This document shows, one piece after another, positions 16,901 through 25,140 of a stretch of DNA of 64,000 bases. The stretch spans positions 20,815-84,814 of the forward strand of contig JASJCY010000003.1 of assembly GCA_030065825.1 (NCBI GenBank), given 5' to 3'. Positions within the stretch are counted from its first letter, which is position 1; every line of letters begins with the position of its first letter. The notes under the pieces are model-generated. The model was not told the DNA's origin. It saw only the letters and a program-made list of their open reading frames with translations, and searched no databases. Both the position numbers and the translations under genes were made by a program. The stretch comes from Nostocaceae cyanobacterium (lineage in GTDB: Bacteria > Cyanobacteriota > Cyanobacteriia > Cyanobacteriales > Nostocaceae).

Positions 16901-18340
16901 AGCATTACTAACATTACCTCCAGTATTGCCAAAAATACCAATTCCATCAAAACCATCTTGAGTAATACGAATATCTCCACTAGGAAGGGATGTATTGGGT
17001 TGATACTGGTTCGTTAGCAAAACATTACCATTAGGTGCATCAAAGCGAACATCCCCAACAGTAATATCCGCACTCGTCGCCACTGGATTGTTGGCTGGAG
17101 GATTTTCAGGGACAATAGAAGAGTTAAAGAAAGTCCCAGCATCTTTGCTAGTTCCCAGAGGAATACCAATAGCCTCCGGTGTCATTCCAGCACGTATATC
17201 TAGGGTTGGTTGGGTACTACCATCAATAACCAGGGAATTCCCATCTGATAAGGTGACATTGGCAAGTTCAGGAGTAGTTTGAGGATTTATGGTATTCCCT
17301 GTGGTATCAGCACCAGTAATTATCGCAGCGTTAATATCCACCGAACCCCCAGCTAGTACATGCAGAGATGCTCCGAAATAACCAAAAAAGCTAACATCTC
17401 CCAGGGAGCGAATAATTGGATCGGATTCACTATATAACTCCCCCAAATCCCCATTTAACTGCTGAATCTGGAAATTACCCCCACTCCAGTAATGAGCATC
17501 CCCAAGGACGGGATTAGCAGAACGCAACACCATATCCCCACCGGAGAACAAGCCACTACTAGGATGATTTAAGGTAAAAATATTTATGTTTTTATTTCCT
17601 TGAACTAAGAGTTTACCCCCAGTCGCAGCAATAAACGGATTTTCTACACTATCCCGCACTTTCAATGTATCTGTAGCTTGTAAGGTTAAATCTCCACCCG
17701 CTTGCACTTGACCAGATAAGTTTAAATTGCTACCAGATAATGTCAGATTTTGCCCAGCGACTAAGTTACCCTGGTTAATAATCTCTGTGGGTTGCTTACC
17801 TTCAAATTGCAAGCCAATGGGTGGTTGCACTTCAACCGTCAACAGGGGTGGTGCTTGGGGATTGGTAGCGCTAAACTCTTTGTCACCAGGAAAAATTATA
17901 CTGCTGGCTGTACTGGCAAAGAAAGACCCCTGAATATCTAACTGAGCATTTTTCCCGAATATAATTCCATTGGGATTGAGAAAGAATAAATTGGCATCCC
18001 CCAATACCCCCAAGGTGCCAAATAAGCGAGATGGATTGCTTCCCGTTACCCGAGTGAAAATGTTCTCAATGGCTGCGGGATTGTCAAAATAGGCTGCTTT
18101 TCCGACATCGATATTGAATTCCCGGAAACTGTGGAAGAGGTTACTCCCACGAATTGCTCCCCCGTCAAGTCTGTCAATTTGCCCATTTATGGGTGTTACC
18201 ACTGAGTTTTCATGACCAAGGGTATCATCAGGGACAATTTGAGCGAATGCACCTATATTAGGAAAAGTGACAGCTATCCCACTAAGGGCGATCGCTGTCA
18301 TCGAGAATCGAAAGTGCCAATTATACCAGTTTGGTTTCAT
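13913..18340 (-). CDS. Large two-partner secretion exoprotein (TpsA, FHA N-terminal domain)
   Basis: A 1475-residue secreted protein. The N-terminus has a signal peptide ending GAFAQ, then a filamentous haemagglutinin TPS domain (RLDGGAIRGSNLFHSFREFN, RVTGSNPSRLFGTLGV, ANLFFLNPNGIIFGKNAQLD). From about residue 440 to 1330 the chain is built of beta-helix-type repeats, many reading GDITITTGSLSVTNGA followed by AGNVTINARDTISFDGVG. Such repeats form long fibrous adhesins. A cysteine-containing tail (FASGCQAGGK, LKPLCQEK) ends the protein, as in other cyanobacterial members. Transport should need a TpsB such as 7760-9574 or 598-2658. The repeats also create many spurious opposite-strand ORFs. Confidence 0.93.
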   Translation of the reverse strand: MKPNWYNWHFRFSMTAIALSGIAVTFPNIGAFAQIVPDDTLGHENSVVTPINGQIDRLDGGAIRGSNLFHSFREFNIDVGKAAYFDNPAAIENIFTRVTGSNPSRLFGTLGVLGDANLFFLNPNGIIFGKNAQLDIQGSFFASTASSIIFPGDKEFSATNPQAPPLLTVEVQPPIGLQFEGKQPTEIINQGNLVAGQNLTLSGSNLNLSGQVQAGGDLTLQATDTLKVRDSVENPFIAATGGKLLVQGNKNINIFTLNHPSSGLFSGGDMVLRSANPVLGDAHYWSGGNFQIQQLNGDLGELYSESDPIIRSLGDVSFFGYFGASLHVLAGGSVDINAAIITGADTTGNTINPQTTPELANVTLSDGNSLVIDGSTQPTLDIRAGMTPEAIGIPLGTSKDAGTFFNSSIVPENPPANNPVATSADITVGDVRFDAPNGNVLLTNQYQPNTSLPSGDIRITQDGFDGIGIFGNTGGNVSNAILDARGNITLDGSVIFTDSEIGNGGDITLLAKGNINLNSGSQIGSLGLLAGNINLKSDANISLTNNSILSLNLSTVAGTKGGDINITANSLSAKDGSRIINRTRGQGNTGNVIINASDRVSFDTESFVDSGVLPGREGTGGDISITTGSLSVINGAYLDSSSFGIGDSGNVIINARDTISFDGVGTNGISSQIRSGLALQAQGQAGDITITTGSLSVTNGAVLDALSSGIGDAGNVTINARDTISFDGVGSNGIASTIFSSLVPEGQGQGGDITITTGSLFVTNGANFNASNFAFGNPGKVKITARDTVSFDGVGMTDDSSPPSGVSAIVNQGAQGSKSGGIEITTGSLSIKNGARVLTNTLGTADGGDVEINARDTVFLDRGSIYSSPGFDRNTEVSVPADGNGGDIKITTGSLVLTNDSNLSTSTFGNGRGGDIQVNARDKISVSGGSGFSSVTTGSGNAGNIEITAGNTVSFDGVGVTQRVDLSPIGVERISGGGEVSSGINSSVSRISEFGRVARGKGGDIRITTGSLFVTNGASLSSFTTGEGDSADAGNIIIRANDLVSFDGNSLANTSVTSVLILDDGTTERFAVTGDGGDIDIQARSLSVTNGARLATTTLGAGKAGDILVNTTESVTVSGVSPATNNSNDNTEPRISLLITGTGSVDANATGEGGNIDIKTGVLKISEGAALSARSSRSSGKAGDIAVNVNELELTAGGKISTTTRSTGVAGNITVNATDKITISGIDPRVESPESGLFADSLSSDTTSAGNITVNSPLLLMDNQGRITTQNTSSNGGNINLDLEDLLLLRNHSLISTTAGTAQAGGNGGNIKIDTQFIVAFPSENSDITANAFTGNGGRIQIQATGIFGIEPRLRLTPFSDITASSIFGVNGIVEINTPGIDPNQGLTKLPEEPEKVEFASGCQAGGKEKMAFFNIGRGGLPPSPNQTLPSENIIAPWVPLVNQEHKGANQELLQSSTTAENGNRTSLKPLCQEK

Positions 18341-18423
18341 CAGTAAGGTTTTTCAACAACTGCGGTGGTTGCACAAGCCAGTCCGGTATTAACAAGGATA
18401 AATGGTAAATGGTGAATAACATT

Positions 18424-18533
18424 TACCTGCGTCAGAAACCGGGTTTTCTTGGAATATTAACTTGTAAAAACCCTAATTTTTCGTTTATAAACCCGGTTTC
18501 TCCCCCCTTGCCCTTGAATGGTACAAGATATGA
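18424..18533. repeat. Copy of palindromic repeat family B
   Basis: Contains CAGAAACCGGGTTTTCTTGG, AATATTAACTTGTAAAAACC, TTTTTCGTTTATAAACCCGG and CCTTGAATGGTACAAGATAT, closely matching 24589-24705. The rest of the 18341-18666 gap shows no gene. Confidence 0.8.
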
Positions 18534-18666
18534 CTGAACCCATTACCAACCCCACAGATATGATAACTATGCAAACGGAATCGATCTGAAAAATAATTTT
18601 CCTCTGTGTGCATATTGATAACTCCGTGGCACCAAGAGTAATTACAGAGTCGAAACAGTTACAGAT

Positions 18667-19266
18667 ATGTCACAGGATTATTCTAAATCTGACATTGGGG
18701 AAAAGGATTCCCCTGTTGTGGGTAAGTATTTAACGGCTTTTCAGCGCAAAATGTTACAAAAAAGGCTGGAAGCAGATTTATCTCACAAGTACCGTCAGCG
18801 GTTGCAAATCATGTTGCTAGCGGATGAGGGCAAAACTCAAGGGGAAATTTGCAAAGCTTTGGGTTGTTCTCCCCACACAGCTAGACATTGGATTTTGATG
18901 GCACAACATGGTGAAGCGCATAATTGGCAGTCTAACCCGATTGGTCGTCCTAAAGCTGTTAATGATGAATATTTGCAACGGTTGCAGGAGTTGGTAAGTA
19001 ATTCTCCTAAAGAGTTTGGTTATCCCTTCCAACGCTGGACAGCACAATGGTTGGGTAAGCATTTAGCGAAGGAATTTGGCATTGAAATTGCTCCCCGTCA
19101 TATTAATCGCTTACTTAAACAAATGGGGTTATCTACTAAACCGAAATCTGCACAAGCTGAGGAAACTATCAAGGCAAGTGATGGGATTGTAATTGGTAAT
19201 CTGAATTCTAGCAATCTGCCTGAATATTCGGAATTGTGGATATTTAATCCGAGCAAATTAGGTTAA
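18667..19266 (+). CDS. HTH protein resembling an IS630-type transposase DNA-binding domain
   Basis: A 199-residue protein. The core (about residues 30-165) has two helix-turn-helix-like units: LLADEGKTQGEICKALGCSP with TARHWI, and a winged-helix-like part with RWTAQWLGKHLAKEFGIEI and RHINRLLKQMGL. The pattern is the DNA-binding half of IS630-like transposases, but no DDE catalytic domain follows: the C-terminus ends shortly afterwards (SELWIFNPSKLG). It therefore looks like a transposase N-terminus recruited as a regulator, or a truncated one. It lies 54 bp upstream of, and in line with, the C39 exporter gene, so it may regulate the lanthipeptide export unit. Its family resemblance is clear; its regulatory role is inferred. 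Confidence 0.75.
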   Translation: MSQDYSKSDIGEKDSPVVGKYLTAFQRKMLQKRLEADLSHKYRQRLQIMLLADEGKTQGEICKALGCSPHTARHWILMAQHGEAHNWQSNPIGRPKAVNDEYLQRLQELVSNSPKEFGYPFQRWTAQWLGKHLAKEFGIEIAPRHINRLLKQMGLSTKPKSAQAEETIKASDGIVIGNLNSSNLPEYSELWIFNPSKLG

Positions 19267-19320
19267 TTTTTTTGACTTTTGACTTTTGACTTTTGAGTTT
19301 CGCAAAGCAGTTGACTAATT

Positions 19321-22038
19321 ATGGTTCACAATATATCAATTATTTCCCGTCAGCAAGTTGCTGATATTTTAGGATATTCCTTTTCAGAATCAGAATTTAA
19401 TAGTTTTTATCAACAAATCAAGGTTCGGGAACCAAAGGTAGGTTTATTTTGGCAAGCCAGTGATGCAGAAGCTGGAATTTATATAGTTATTGCTGGTAAG
19501 GTAAGACTAATTAATACTGGGGGAGAGTTAATTACTACTCTGGAAATGGGAGAATCTTTTGGAGAATTGACCTTTTTCCCATCGGCATCTTTTCAACCTT
19601 ATTCAGCCAGGGCTTCTCGTAATCTGAAATTATGTTATATTCCCCCAGAATTACTATTTTCTTTAATTCGCAAACATCCCCAAATTCAAGACCATTTATA
19701 CAATCGTGCCCAAGAGTACAATTTACGATTGTCTGATGAAAATACTATCAGCCAAAACATTCAGAAACAACCTAATCAAGACTTTACTGTCCAACATCAG
19801 GAACCACTATCAACTGAGAAAAAAATCAGTCAAGCTTACTTTCCCAATCCTACCCAAAGAGTAGGTCATCTCTGGCAGAAAATCACCCACCGTTACCCTT
19901 ATTTTGCCCAACAAAGCGGTTCTGACTGCGGTGCTGCTTGTTTGGTAATGGTTGGTCGTTATTGGGGTAAACGCTTTAATGTGAATCGCTTGCGAGACAT
20001 TTCCAATGCAGACCGCAATGGGGCATCATTACGGGGATTATCCACTGCTGCGGAAAGTATAGGCTTTTCTACCCGTCCTGTCAAAGCTAGTTTGGATCAA
20101 TTAGCAAAACAAACACTACCATGTATTGCTCATTGGCAAGGAAATCATTACATTGTAGTCTACGAAATTACCCGTAAACATGTAGTTGTTGCTGACCCAG
20201 CTATTGGTCAAAAAAGTTTCACTCACCAGGAATTTCAAGCAGGTTGGACTGGTTACGCATTACTACTGCAACCCACAGCATTGTTAAAAGAACAAGAGAA
20301 TGTCTCAACTCCTTTTTGGCAATTCTTTGAGTTAGTTAAACCTCACAGTTTAGTGCTGTTAGAAGTGTTTATTGCTTCGGTATTTATCCAGTTATTTGGA
20401 TTGATTACACCGATATTTACGCAGTTAATTTTAGATAGGGTGGTGGTGCAGCGTTCTGGGTTAACTTTAACAGCAGTTGGCTTGGGATTACTGATGTTTA
20501 GCCTGTTCCGAGTTGCCATGATGGGTTTGCGGCAATACCTACTCGACCATACAGCAAATAAAGTAGACTTAGCACTAATTGTGGGATTTGTGCGCCATAC
20601 TTTGCGCTTACCTCTGGGTTTTTTCGAGTCTCGTTTTGTAGGAGATATTACATCACGCATACAGGAAAATCGCAAAATTCAGCGTTTTATGACTGGCGAA
20701 GCACTTTCCATATTGCTGGATTTATTGACTGTTTTTATCTATATCGGGCTAATGTTCTGGTATAGCTGGCAAATGGCATTACTAGCATTAGCGATCGCAC
20801 CGCCATTTTTAGCGCTAGCATTAATTGCTACACCTTTTCTCAAGCGAATTTCCCATGAAGTATTTGGTGCAATGGCAAAAGAAAGCAGTTATCTGATTGA
20901 GACTCTCAATGGTATTCGTACTATTAAGTCTACATCAGTTGAACAAACGGTACGTTGGCATTGGGAAGACTTATTAAATGAGAAGATAAAAAAGAATTTT
21001 TCTGGGCAAGTTATTGGTAATAGATTGCAGATTTTTAGCAATACTATTGAAGCATTAGCAACTACTGGATTATTGTGGTTGGGAGCGTGGTTAGTAATTG
21101 AGAATCAGCTTACCATTGGGCAATTAGTTGCTTTTAATATGTTGTTGGGTAATGTAATTCGTCCTTTCCAAAGACTAACAGTATTATGGGAAGATTTGCA
21201 GGAAGTTGTGATTGCTGTGGAACGTCTGAATGATGTTTTAGATTACGAACCAGAGGAAGATTTACAACATCAAGTCAGGCAATCTTTACCAGATTTACAG
21301 GGTAACATTCGCTTCGATAATGTAACATTCCGCTATCACCCAGAAAGCGATATTAATGTCTTGGAAAATCTTAGTTTTGAGGTCAAACCAGGGCAAATGG
21401 TAGCCTTAGTAGGACGTAGTGGTTCTGGGAAAAGCACCATTTCTAAATTAGCTTTGGGGTTATATTCACCAACGGATGGGAAAGTATTAATTGATGGGAA
21501 AGATATCAGCAGTTTATCTCTGCGTTCATTACGACAACAAATTGGAGTAGTGGATCAAGATACCTTCTTATTTGGGGGAACAATTCGGGAAAATATCACC
21601 CTCTCTCATCCAGAAGCCAGTTTAGAAGAGGTAATAGAAGCAGCAAAACTTGCAGGTGCAAATGAGTTTATTCAAAAGCTACCAATGGGTTACGAAACCC
21701 AAATTGGGGAAGGTGGGGGAATGTTATCAGGGGGACAAAGACAGCGTTTAGCAATTGCGCGTGCGTTGTTAGGAAATCCTCGGTTATTAATATTAGATGA
21801 AGCTACTTCTCATTTAGATGCAGAATCAGAACGCATTATTCAAACCAATCTAAATACTATTCTTAAAAATCGTACCACCTTGGTAATTGCTCATCGTCTT
21901 TCTACAGTGCGTAAAGCGGATTTGATTTTAGTAATGGATAGGGGTGTATTAATTGAAAGTGGTACTCATGAAGAATTAATGGCAAAGCAAGGACATTATT
22001 TCTATCTCAACCAACAGCAATTAGATGTTGCAGCATAA
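19321..22038 (+). CDS. Peptidase-containing ABC exporter (C39, PCAT/LanT type) with cNMP-binding-like N-terminus
   Basis: A bifunctional transporter that cuts leader peptides after Gly-Gly and exports the mature peptide. The 905 residues comprise a cyclic-nucleotide-binding-like domain (about 30-140: AGKVRLINTGGELITTLEMG, ESFGELTFF), a C39 peptidase (about 190-320) with its triad Cys203 (SGSDCGAAC), His276 (WQGNHYIVVY) and Asp292 (VVADPAIG), a six-helix ABC membrane domain (about 345-640), and an ATPase with Walker A GRSGSGKS (from residue 698), signature LSGGQRQR and Walker B LLILDEA. All catalytic residues are intact. The six facing precursor peptides have GG cleavage sites, so they are the likely substrates. 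HlyD follows 54 bp downstream. Confidence 0.93.
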   Translation: MVHNISIISRQQVADILGYSFSESEFNSFYQQIKVREPKVGLFWQASDAEAGIYIVIAGKVRLINTGGELITTLEMGESFGELTFFPSASFQPYSARASRNLKLCYIPPELLFSLIRKHPQIQDHLYNRAQEYNLRLSDENTISQNIQKQPNQDFTVQHQEPLSTEKKISQAYFPNPTQRVGHLWQKITHRYPYFAQQSGSDCGAACLVMVGRYWGKRFNVNRLRDISNADRNGASLRGLSTAAESIGFSTRPVKASLDQLAKQTLPCIAHWQGNHYIVVYEITRKHVVVADPAIGQKSFTHQEFQAGWTGYALLLQPTALLKEQENVSTPFWQFFELVKPHSLVLLEVFIASVFIQLFGLITPIFTQLILDRVVVQRSGLTLTAVGLGLLMFSLFRVAMMGLRQYLLDHTANKVDLALIVGFVRHTLRLPLGFFESRFVGDITSRIQENRKIQRFMTGEALSILLDLLTVFIYIGLMFWYSWQMALLALAIAPPFLALALIATPFLKRISHEVFGAMAKESSYLIETLNGIRTIKSTSVEQTVRWHWEDLLNEKIKKNFSGQVIGNRLQIFSNTIEALATTGLLWLGAWLVIENQLTIGQLVAFNMLLGNVIRPFQRLTVLWEDLQEVVIAVERLNDVLDYEPEEDLQHQVRQSLPDLQGNIRFDNVTFRYHPESDINVLENLSFEVKPGQMVALVGRSGSGKSTISKLALGLYSPTDGKVLIDGKDISSLSLRSLRQQIGVVDQDTFLFGGTIRENITLSHPEASLEEVIEAAKLAGANEFIQKLPMGYETQIGEGGGMLSGGQRQRLAIARALLGNPRLLILDEATSHLDAESERIIQTNLNTILKNRTTLVIAHRLSTVRKADLILVMDRGVLIESGTHEELMAKQGHYFYLNQQQLDVAA

Positions 22039-22092
22039 ATGTATCTTACCCAGAGAAAATTTTCATCATAATTAGAAATTTAGAATATTCCT

Positions 22093-23577
22093 ATGCCTGA
22101 AAATTACACACTTAATGGACATATTCCTACTCAAACTATTTCCCATAGTGATGAATGGTCATATGCTACCAAGGAAAACCTCGATACATTACCAAAAGTT
22201 TGGACGCGGGGATTACTCTATTTGATAGTGGTATTTATCGGTATTGCTTTACCTTGGGGAATGCTATCGAAAGTGGACGAAACCGGAATAGCAAGAGGAA
22301 GATTAGAACCCCAGGGAAAAACCTTCAGATTAGATGCACCAGTAACAGGAACAGTCAAAGCAATTCCTGTTCAGGAAGGAGATACGGTTAAAGCTGGGCA
22401 GAATTTAGTAGAACTAGAATCAGAGTTACTTAACACAGAACTCCAGCAGCAACAGCGGAAATTAGAAGGTCAACAAAATCGCTTAAATCAATTAGAATTA
22501 CTAGAGAATCAATTAATGTTGGCACTGCGTACTCAGCAGCAACAAAACCAAGCTCAACAGTTAGAAAAGCAAGCACAAATAGAGCAAGCAAGGCAAAATC
22601 TTGATTCTCTTAAAGCCTCCTATAGTTTACAGAAAGAAGAGAAAACGGCACAAGTAGAACAGGCTAAACAAGCAATTGAATCGAGTAAATCTGATTATGA
22701 ATTAGCAAAAATACGTTTAGCAACTGCTCAAGAAAAAATCCCTCGTTACAAACAAGCTTATGAGCAAGGAGCCTTATCTAAAGAGCGCTTTCTTGATGTA
22801 GAACAATTAGCAAAAGAAAATCAGAAAAACCTCAACAAAGCTAAATCAGAAATAGCCCAAGTTCAATCCAGACTGAAAGAGCAACAAAAAAGTTATAAGA
22901 AGATAATTCATCAAGCATCTTCAGAAATTAAGCAAGCTCAACTCCGCTTACAAGAGCAAGAACGCAGTTATAAAAGTTTGGTTCATTCCGGTAAACTAGC
23001 TTTGCTAAAAAGCCAAGAACAACTGAATAATTTACAGACTCAAATAACTACCTTAAAAGCAGAAATCGACCAGAGCAAAACTCAGATGAAATCCTTAAAA
23101 TTTCAGCTAAATCAAAGAGTATTAAAAGCACCCATCGATGGCATAATTTTTCAATTACCAGTTAAAGGGAAAGGGACAGTGGTGCAACCAGGAAACATGA
23201 TTGCAGAGATTGCACCAAAAGGTACATCTTTGCGACTGAAAGCACAAATGGGGACAACTGAAAGTGGTTCTTTAGAAAAAGGAATGGCTGTAAAAATCAA
23301 GTTTGATGCCTACCCTTTCCAGGATTATGGAGTAATAGAAGGGAAGTTAATGGAGATTTCACCTACTACTAAATTTACCGAAACAGAGCAAGGAAAAGTA
23401 GCTACCTATGACTTAGATATACAACTAAATCAAGCTTGTATTCCTGCACCTAATAAATGTATTTCCCTTCGTCCTGGAGATACAGCAACTGCTGAGGTAA
23501 TTATCCGTCAGCGTCGCTTAATTGATTTTATTCTCGATCCATTTAAAAAGTTACAACAAGGGGGTTGGGAATTTTAA
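22093..23577 (+). CDS. HlyD-family periplasmic adaptor
   Basis: The membrane-fusion subunit that links the ABC exporter to an outer-membrane channel. One N-terminal membrane helix (GLLYLIVVFIGIALPWGML, about residues 40-58) is followed by a lipoyl/barrel-sandwich half (VTGTVKAIPVQEGDTVKAGQ), a long coiled coil of alternating Gln/Lys/Leu (about 110-340), the second lipoyl half (LKAPIDGIIFQLPV) and a beta-barrel/C-terminal part (GDTATAEVIIRQRRLIDFIL). Length 494 is normal for HlyD of type I systems. Placement directly after the C39 exporter supports one transport complex. The outer-membrane TolC-like component is not in the window. Confidence 0.92.
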   Translation: MPENYTLNGHIPTQTISHSDEWSYATKENLDTLPKVWTRGLLYLIVVFIGIALPWGMLSKVDETGIARGRLEPQGKTFRLDAPVTGTVKAIPVQEGDTVKAGQNLVELESELLNTELQQQQRKLEGQQNRLNQLELLENQLMLALRTQQQQNQAQQLEKQAQIEQARQNLDSLKASYSLQKEEKTAQVEQAKQAIESSKSDYELAKIRLATAQEKIPRYKQAYEQGALSKERFLDVEQLAKENQKNLNKAKSEIAQVQSRLKEQQKSYKKIIHQASSEIKQAQLRLQEQERSYKSLVHSGKLALLKSQEQLNNLQTQITTLKAEIDQSKTQMKSLKFQLNQRVLKAPIDGIIFQLPVKGKGTVVQPGNMIAEIAPKGTSLRLKAQMGTTESGSLEKGMAVKIKFDAYPFQDYGVIEGKLMEISPTTKFTETEQGKVATYDLDIQLNQACIPAPNKCISLRPGDTATAEVIIRQRRLIDFILDPFKKLQQGGWEF

Positions 23578-23587
23578 TTAGGAATTT

Positions 23588-23610
23588 GTAGGGGCGCAAT
23601 GCTTGCGCCC
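23588..23610. repeat. Family C palindrome between HlyD and foldase genes
   Basis: GTAGGGGCGCAATGCTTGCG plus CCC. The core GGGCGCAA-TGC-TTGCGCCC is a perfect inverted repeat, capable of an RNA hairpin within the presumed operon. Confidence 0.8.
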
Positions 23611-23664
23611 ATAAATTACCAATTTTGAATTTTGAATTTTTAACTAATTACTAGGAGGAGAATC

Positions 23665-24402
23665 ATGTCACAAGCTATTACTATTACTAGGGAAGATATT
23701 CTTGATCAAATTAAACTATCCTGCAAAATTCCAGAAATTACTGAAACTATTATTACCCGCAAAATTATTGCTAATGCTGCATCTAAAGCAGGTATTAAAG
23801 TAGAGACAAGTGAATTACAGCAAGCAGCAGATGCAATGCGGTTAATTAATCAACTTTTAACCCCCGAAGCAACTTGGGAATGGCTTGAAAAACATGGTCT
23901 TTCTTTAGATGATTTTGAAGAAATAGTGTACACAAACTTGATTAGAAATAAGATAGCTCAACATCTATTTATAGATAAAGTTGAACCCTATTTCTTTGAA
24001 CATCAACTAGATTATGCTGGTGCAATCATATATGAAGTTATTTTGGATGATGAAGACTTAGCAATAGAACTGTTTTATGCTATCAGTGAAGGAGAAATAA
24101 ATTTCCCAGAAATTGCTCACCAATATATTCAAGATACAGAATTACGTCGTCAAGGTGGATATCGAGGGTTAGTAAAGCGTCAGGAAATGAAACCAGAGAT
24201 TTCTGCTGCTGTTTTTGCTGCTAAACCTCCACAGGTAATTAAACCTATCGTAACTGCTAAAGGAGTGCATCTGATTTTAGTAGAGGAGATTATTCAACCA
24301 CAGTTAGATGAAAAGTTGCGTTATCAGATTCTGGGTGAATTATTTGATGGGTGGTTAAAGAAGCAAGTTGAGCAAGTTGAGGTTGTGAAGCACCTTGAGT
24401 AA
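23665..24402 (+). CDS. Parvulin-type peptidyl-prolyl isomerase (SurA/PpiC-like)
   Basis: A 245-residue protein with an all-alpha N-terminal chaperone-like part (about 1-125) and a parvulin-like rotamase domain (about 130-230: FYAISEGEINFPEIAHQYIQ, RRQGGYRGLVKRQEMKPEIS, KPIVTAKGVHLILVEEI). There is no signal peptide, so it should act in the cytoplasm. ATG 23665 follows a perfect GGAGGAG site. Such isomerases often follow C39 exporters and HlyD in cyanobacterial RiPP clusters, suggesting a role in handling the peptides or exported proteins; this is context-based. It is the last gene of the plus-strand export unit. Confidence 0.87.
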   Translation: MSQAITITREDILDQIKLSCKIPEITETIITRKIIANAASKAGIKVETSELQQAADAMRLINQLLTPEATWEWLEKHGLSLDDFEEIVYTNLIRNKIAQHLFIDKVEPYFFEHQLDYAGAIIYEVILDDEDLAIELFYAISEGEINFPEIAHQYIQDTELRRQGGYRGLVKRQEMKPEISAAVFAAKPPQVIKPIVTAKGVHLILVEEIIQPQLDEKLRYQILGELFDGWLKKQVEQVEVVKHLE

Positions 24403-24427
24403 ATAATAAATAATTAATTCTTCAGTT

Positions 24428-24571
24428 AGAGGATGTTTATAAAACAAATATAAAACTCTCGTGAGGGTCGAGAAACCGGGTTTCTTTTGGTTTATATACT
24501 CTGATTATCAGTTACCCACCCATAGAAACCCGGTTTCTTTGGTTTTTAGGTTTTATTTATAAACACACTCT
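24428..24571. repeat. Repeat family A element (MITE-like, 144 bp)
   Basis: Ends AGAGGATGTTTATAAAAC and TTTATTTATAAACACACTCT form an imperfect terminal inverted repeat. The interior has two AGAAACCGGGTTTCT-type palindromes in opposite senses (about 24470 and 24523). Related copies: 46460-46577, 32770-32872 (inverted, shortened), 13736-13877 (interior only). Confidence 0.8.
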
Positions 24572-24588
24572 TAGACTTTGTTATCGCA

Positions 24589-24705
24589 CATCTTGCACCT
24601 GGGTTAGAAACCGGGTTCCGATGCGAATATTGACCTGTAAAAACCCTAATTTTTCGTTTATAAACCCGGTTTCTCGGTGCTTGTCCTTGAATGGTGCAAG
24701 ATATG
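24589..24705. repeat. Repeat family B reference copy (MITE-like, 117 bp)
   Basis: Termini CATCTTGCACC (24589-24599) and GGTGCAAGATATG (24693-24705) are inverted repeats. Inside are GAAACCGGGTT, AATATTGACCTGTAAAAACC, TTTTTCGTTTATAAACCCGG and TCCTTGAATGG. The best-preserved copy of the family in this window. Confidence 0.85.
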
Positions 24706-24927
24706 ACTTATTCTTTATAGGGATGACAAAGTCTTTACTTATAGCTTATTTTTATAATATCAATCTCACCTAAGCATTTGAAGAAACTATTTCATTTTCA
24801 AATGGGTACAAAAAATTTATAAATATTAGCCCCATCAAACTGTTAAATTACATCAATATGAAAGTTTGAGATGGGTATTACCTACTCTAAAAATTCCTAA
24901 CATTGTTCACAATTTATTTACTATTTC

Positions 24928-25051
24928 AGGACTTACGATAGTGTCACAATTGGTAGCTGGTGCGTGAGGTCGGAAGTCTTATTTCTACGTTCACATCGTT
25001 TCGTAGCGTCACACACCCTACAAGAAAAAATGTGCCAGTTGCGTAAGTCCT
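24928..25051. mobile_element. MITE-like element with AGGACTTACG ends
   Basis: AGGACTTACG at 24928 and CGTAAGTCCT at 25042-25051 form terminal inverted repeats, with further inner similarity (GGTAGCTGGTGCGTGAG; TGTGCCAGTTGCGTAAG). 124 bp, no coding capacity. It lies between the export unit and the precursor array. Confidence 0.7.
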
Positions 25052-25067
25052 ATATTTATATAAATAA

Positions 25068-25093
25068 GGTGCGTTAACTTTATGTAACGCACC
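25068..25093 (-). terminator. GGTGCGTTA hairpin downstream of the precursor array
   Basis: GGTGCGTTA (25068-25076) pairs with TAACGCACC (25085-25093), loop 8 nt. It lies 47 bp past the last precursor stop on the minus strand. The same hairpin follows the coiled-coil gene at 50647-50675. No strong T-run, so a terminator role is likely but not certain. Confidence 0.5.
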
Positions 25094-25140
25094 CTATTAA
25101 AGTTCTTAGTATTTATCACCAAAATGATATGGTGATATGA

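Noticed and set aside
14577..17933. Several plus-strand ORFs of 60-170 codons
   Set aside because: They are antisense to the repetitive beta-helix TpsA gene and merely mirror its low-complexity repeats.
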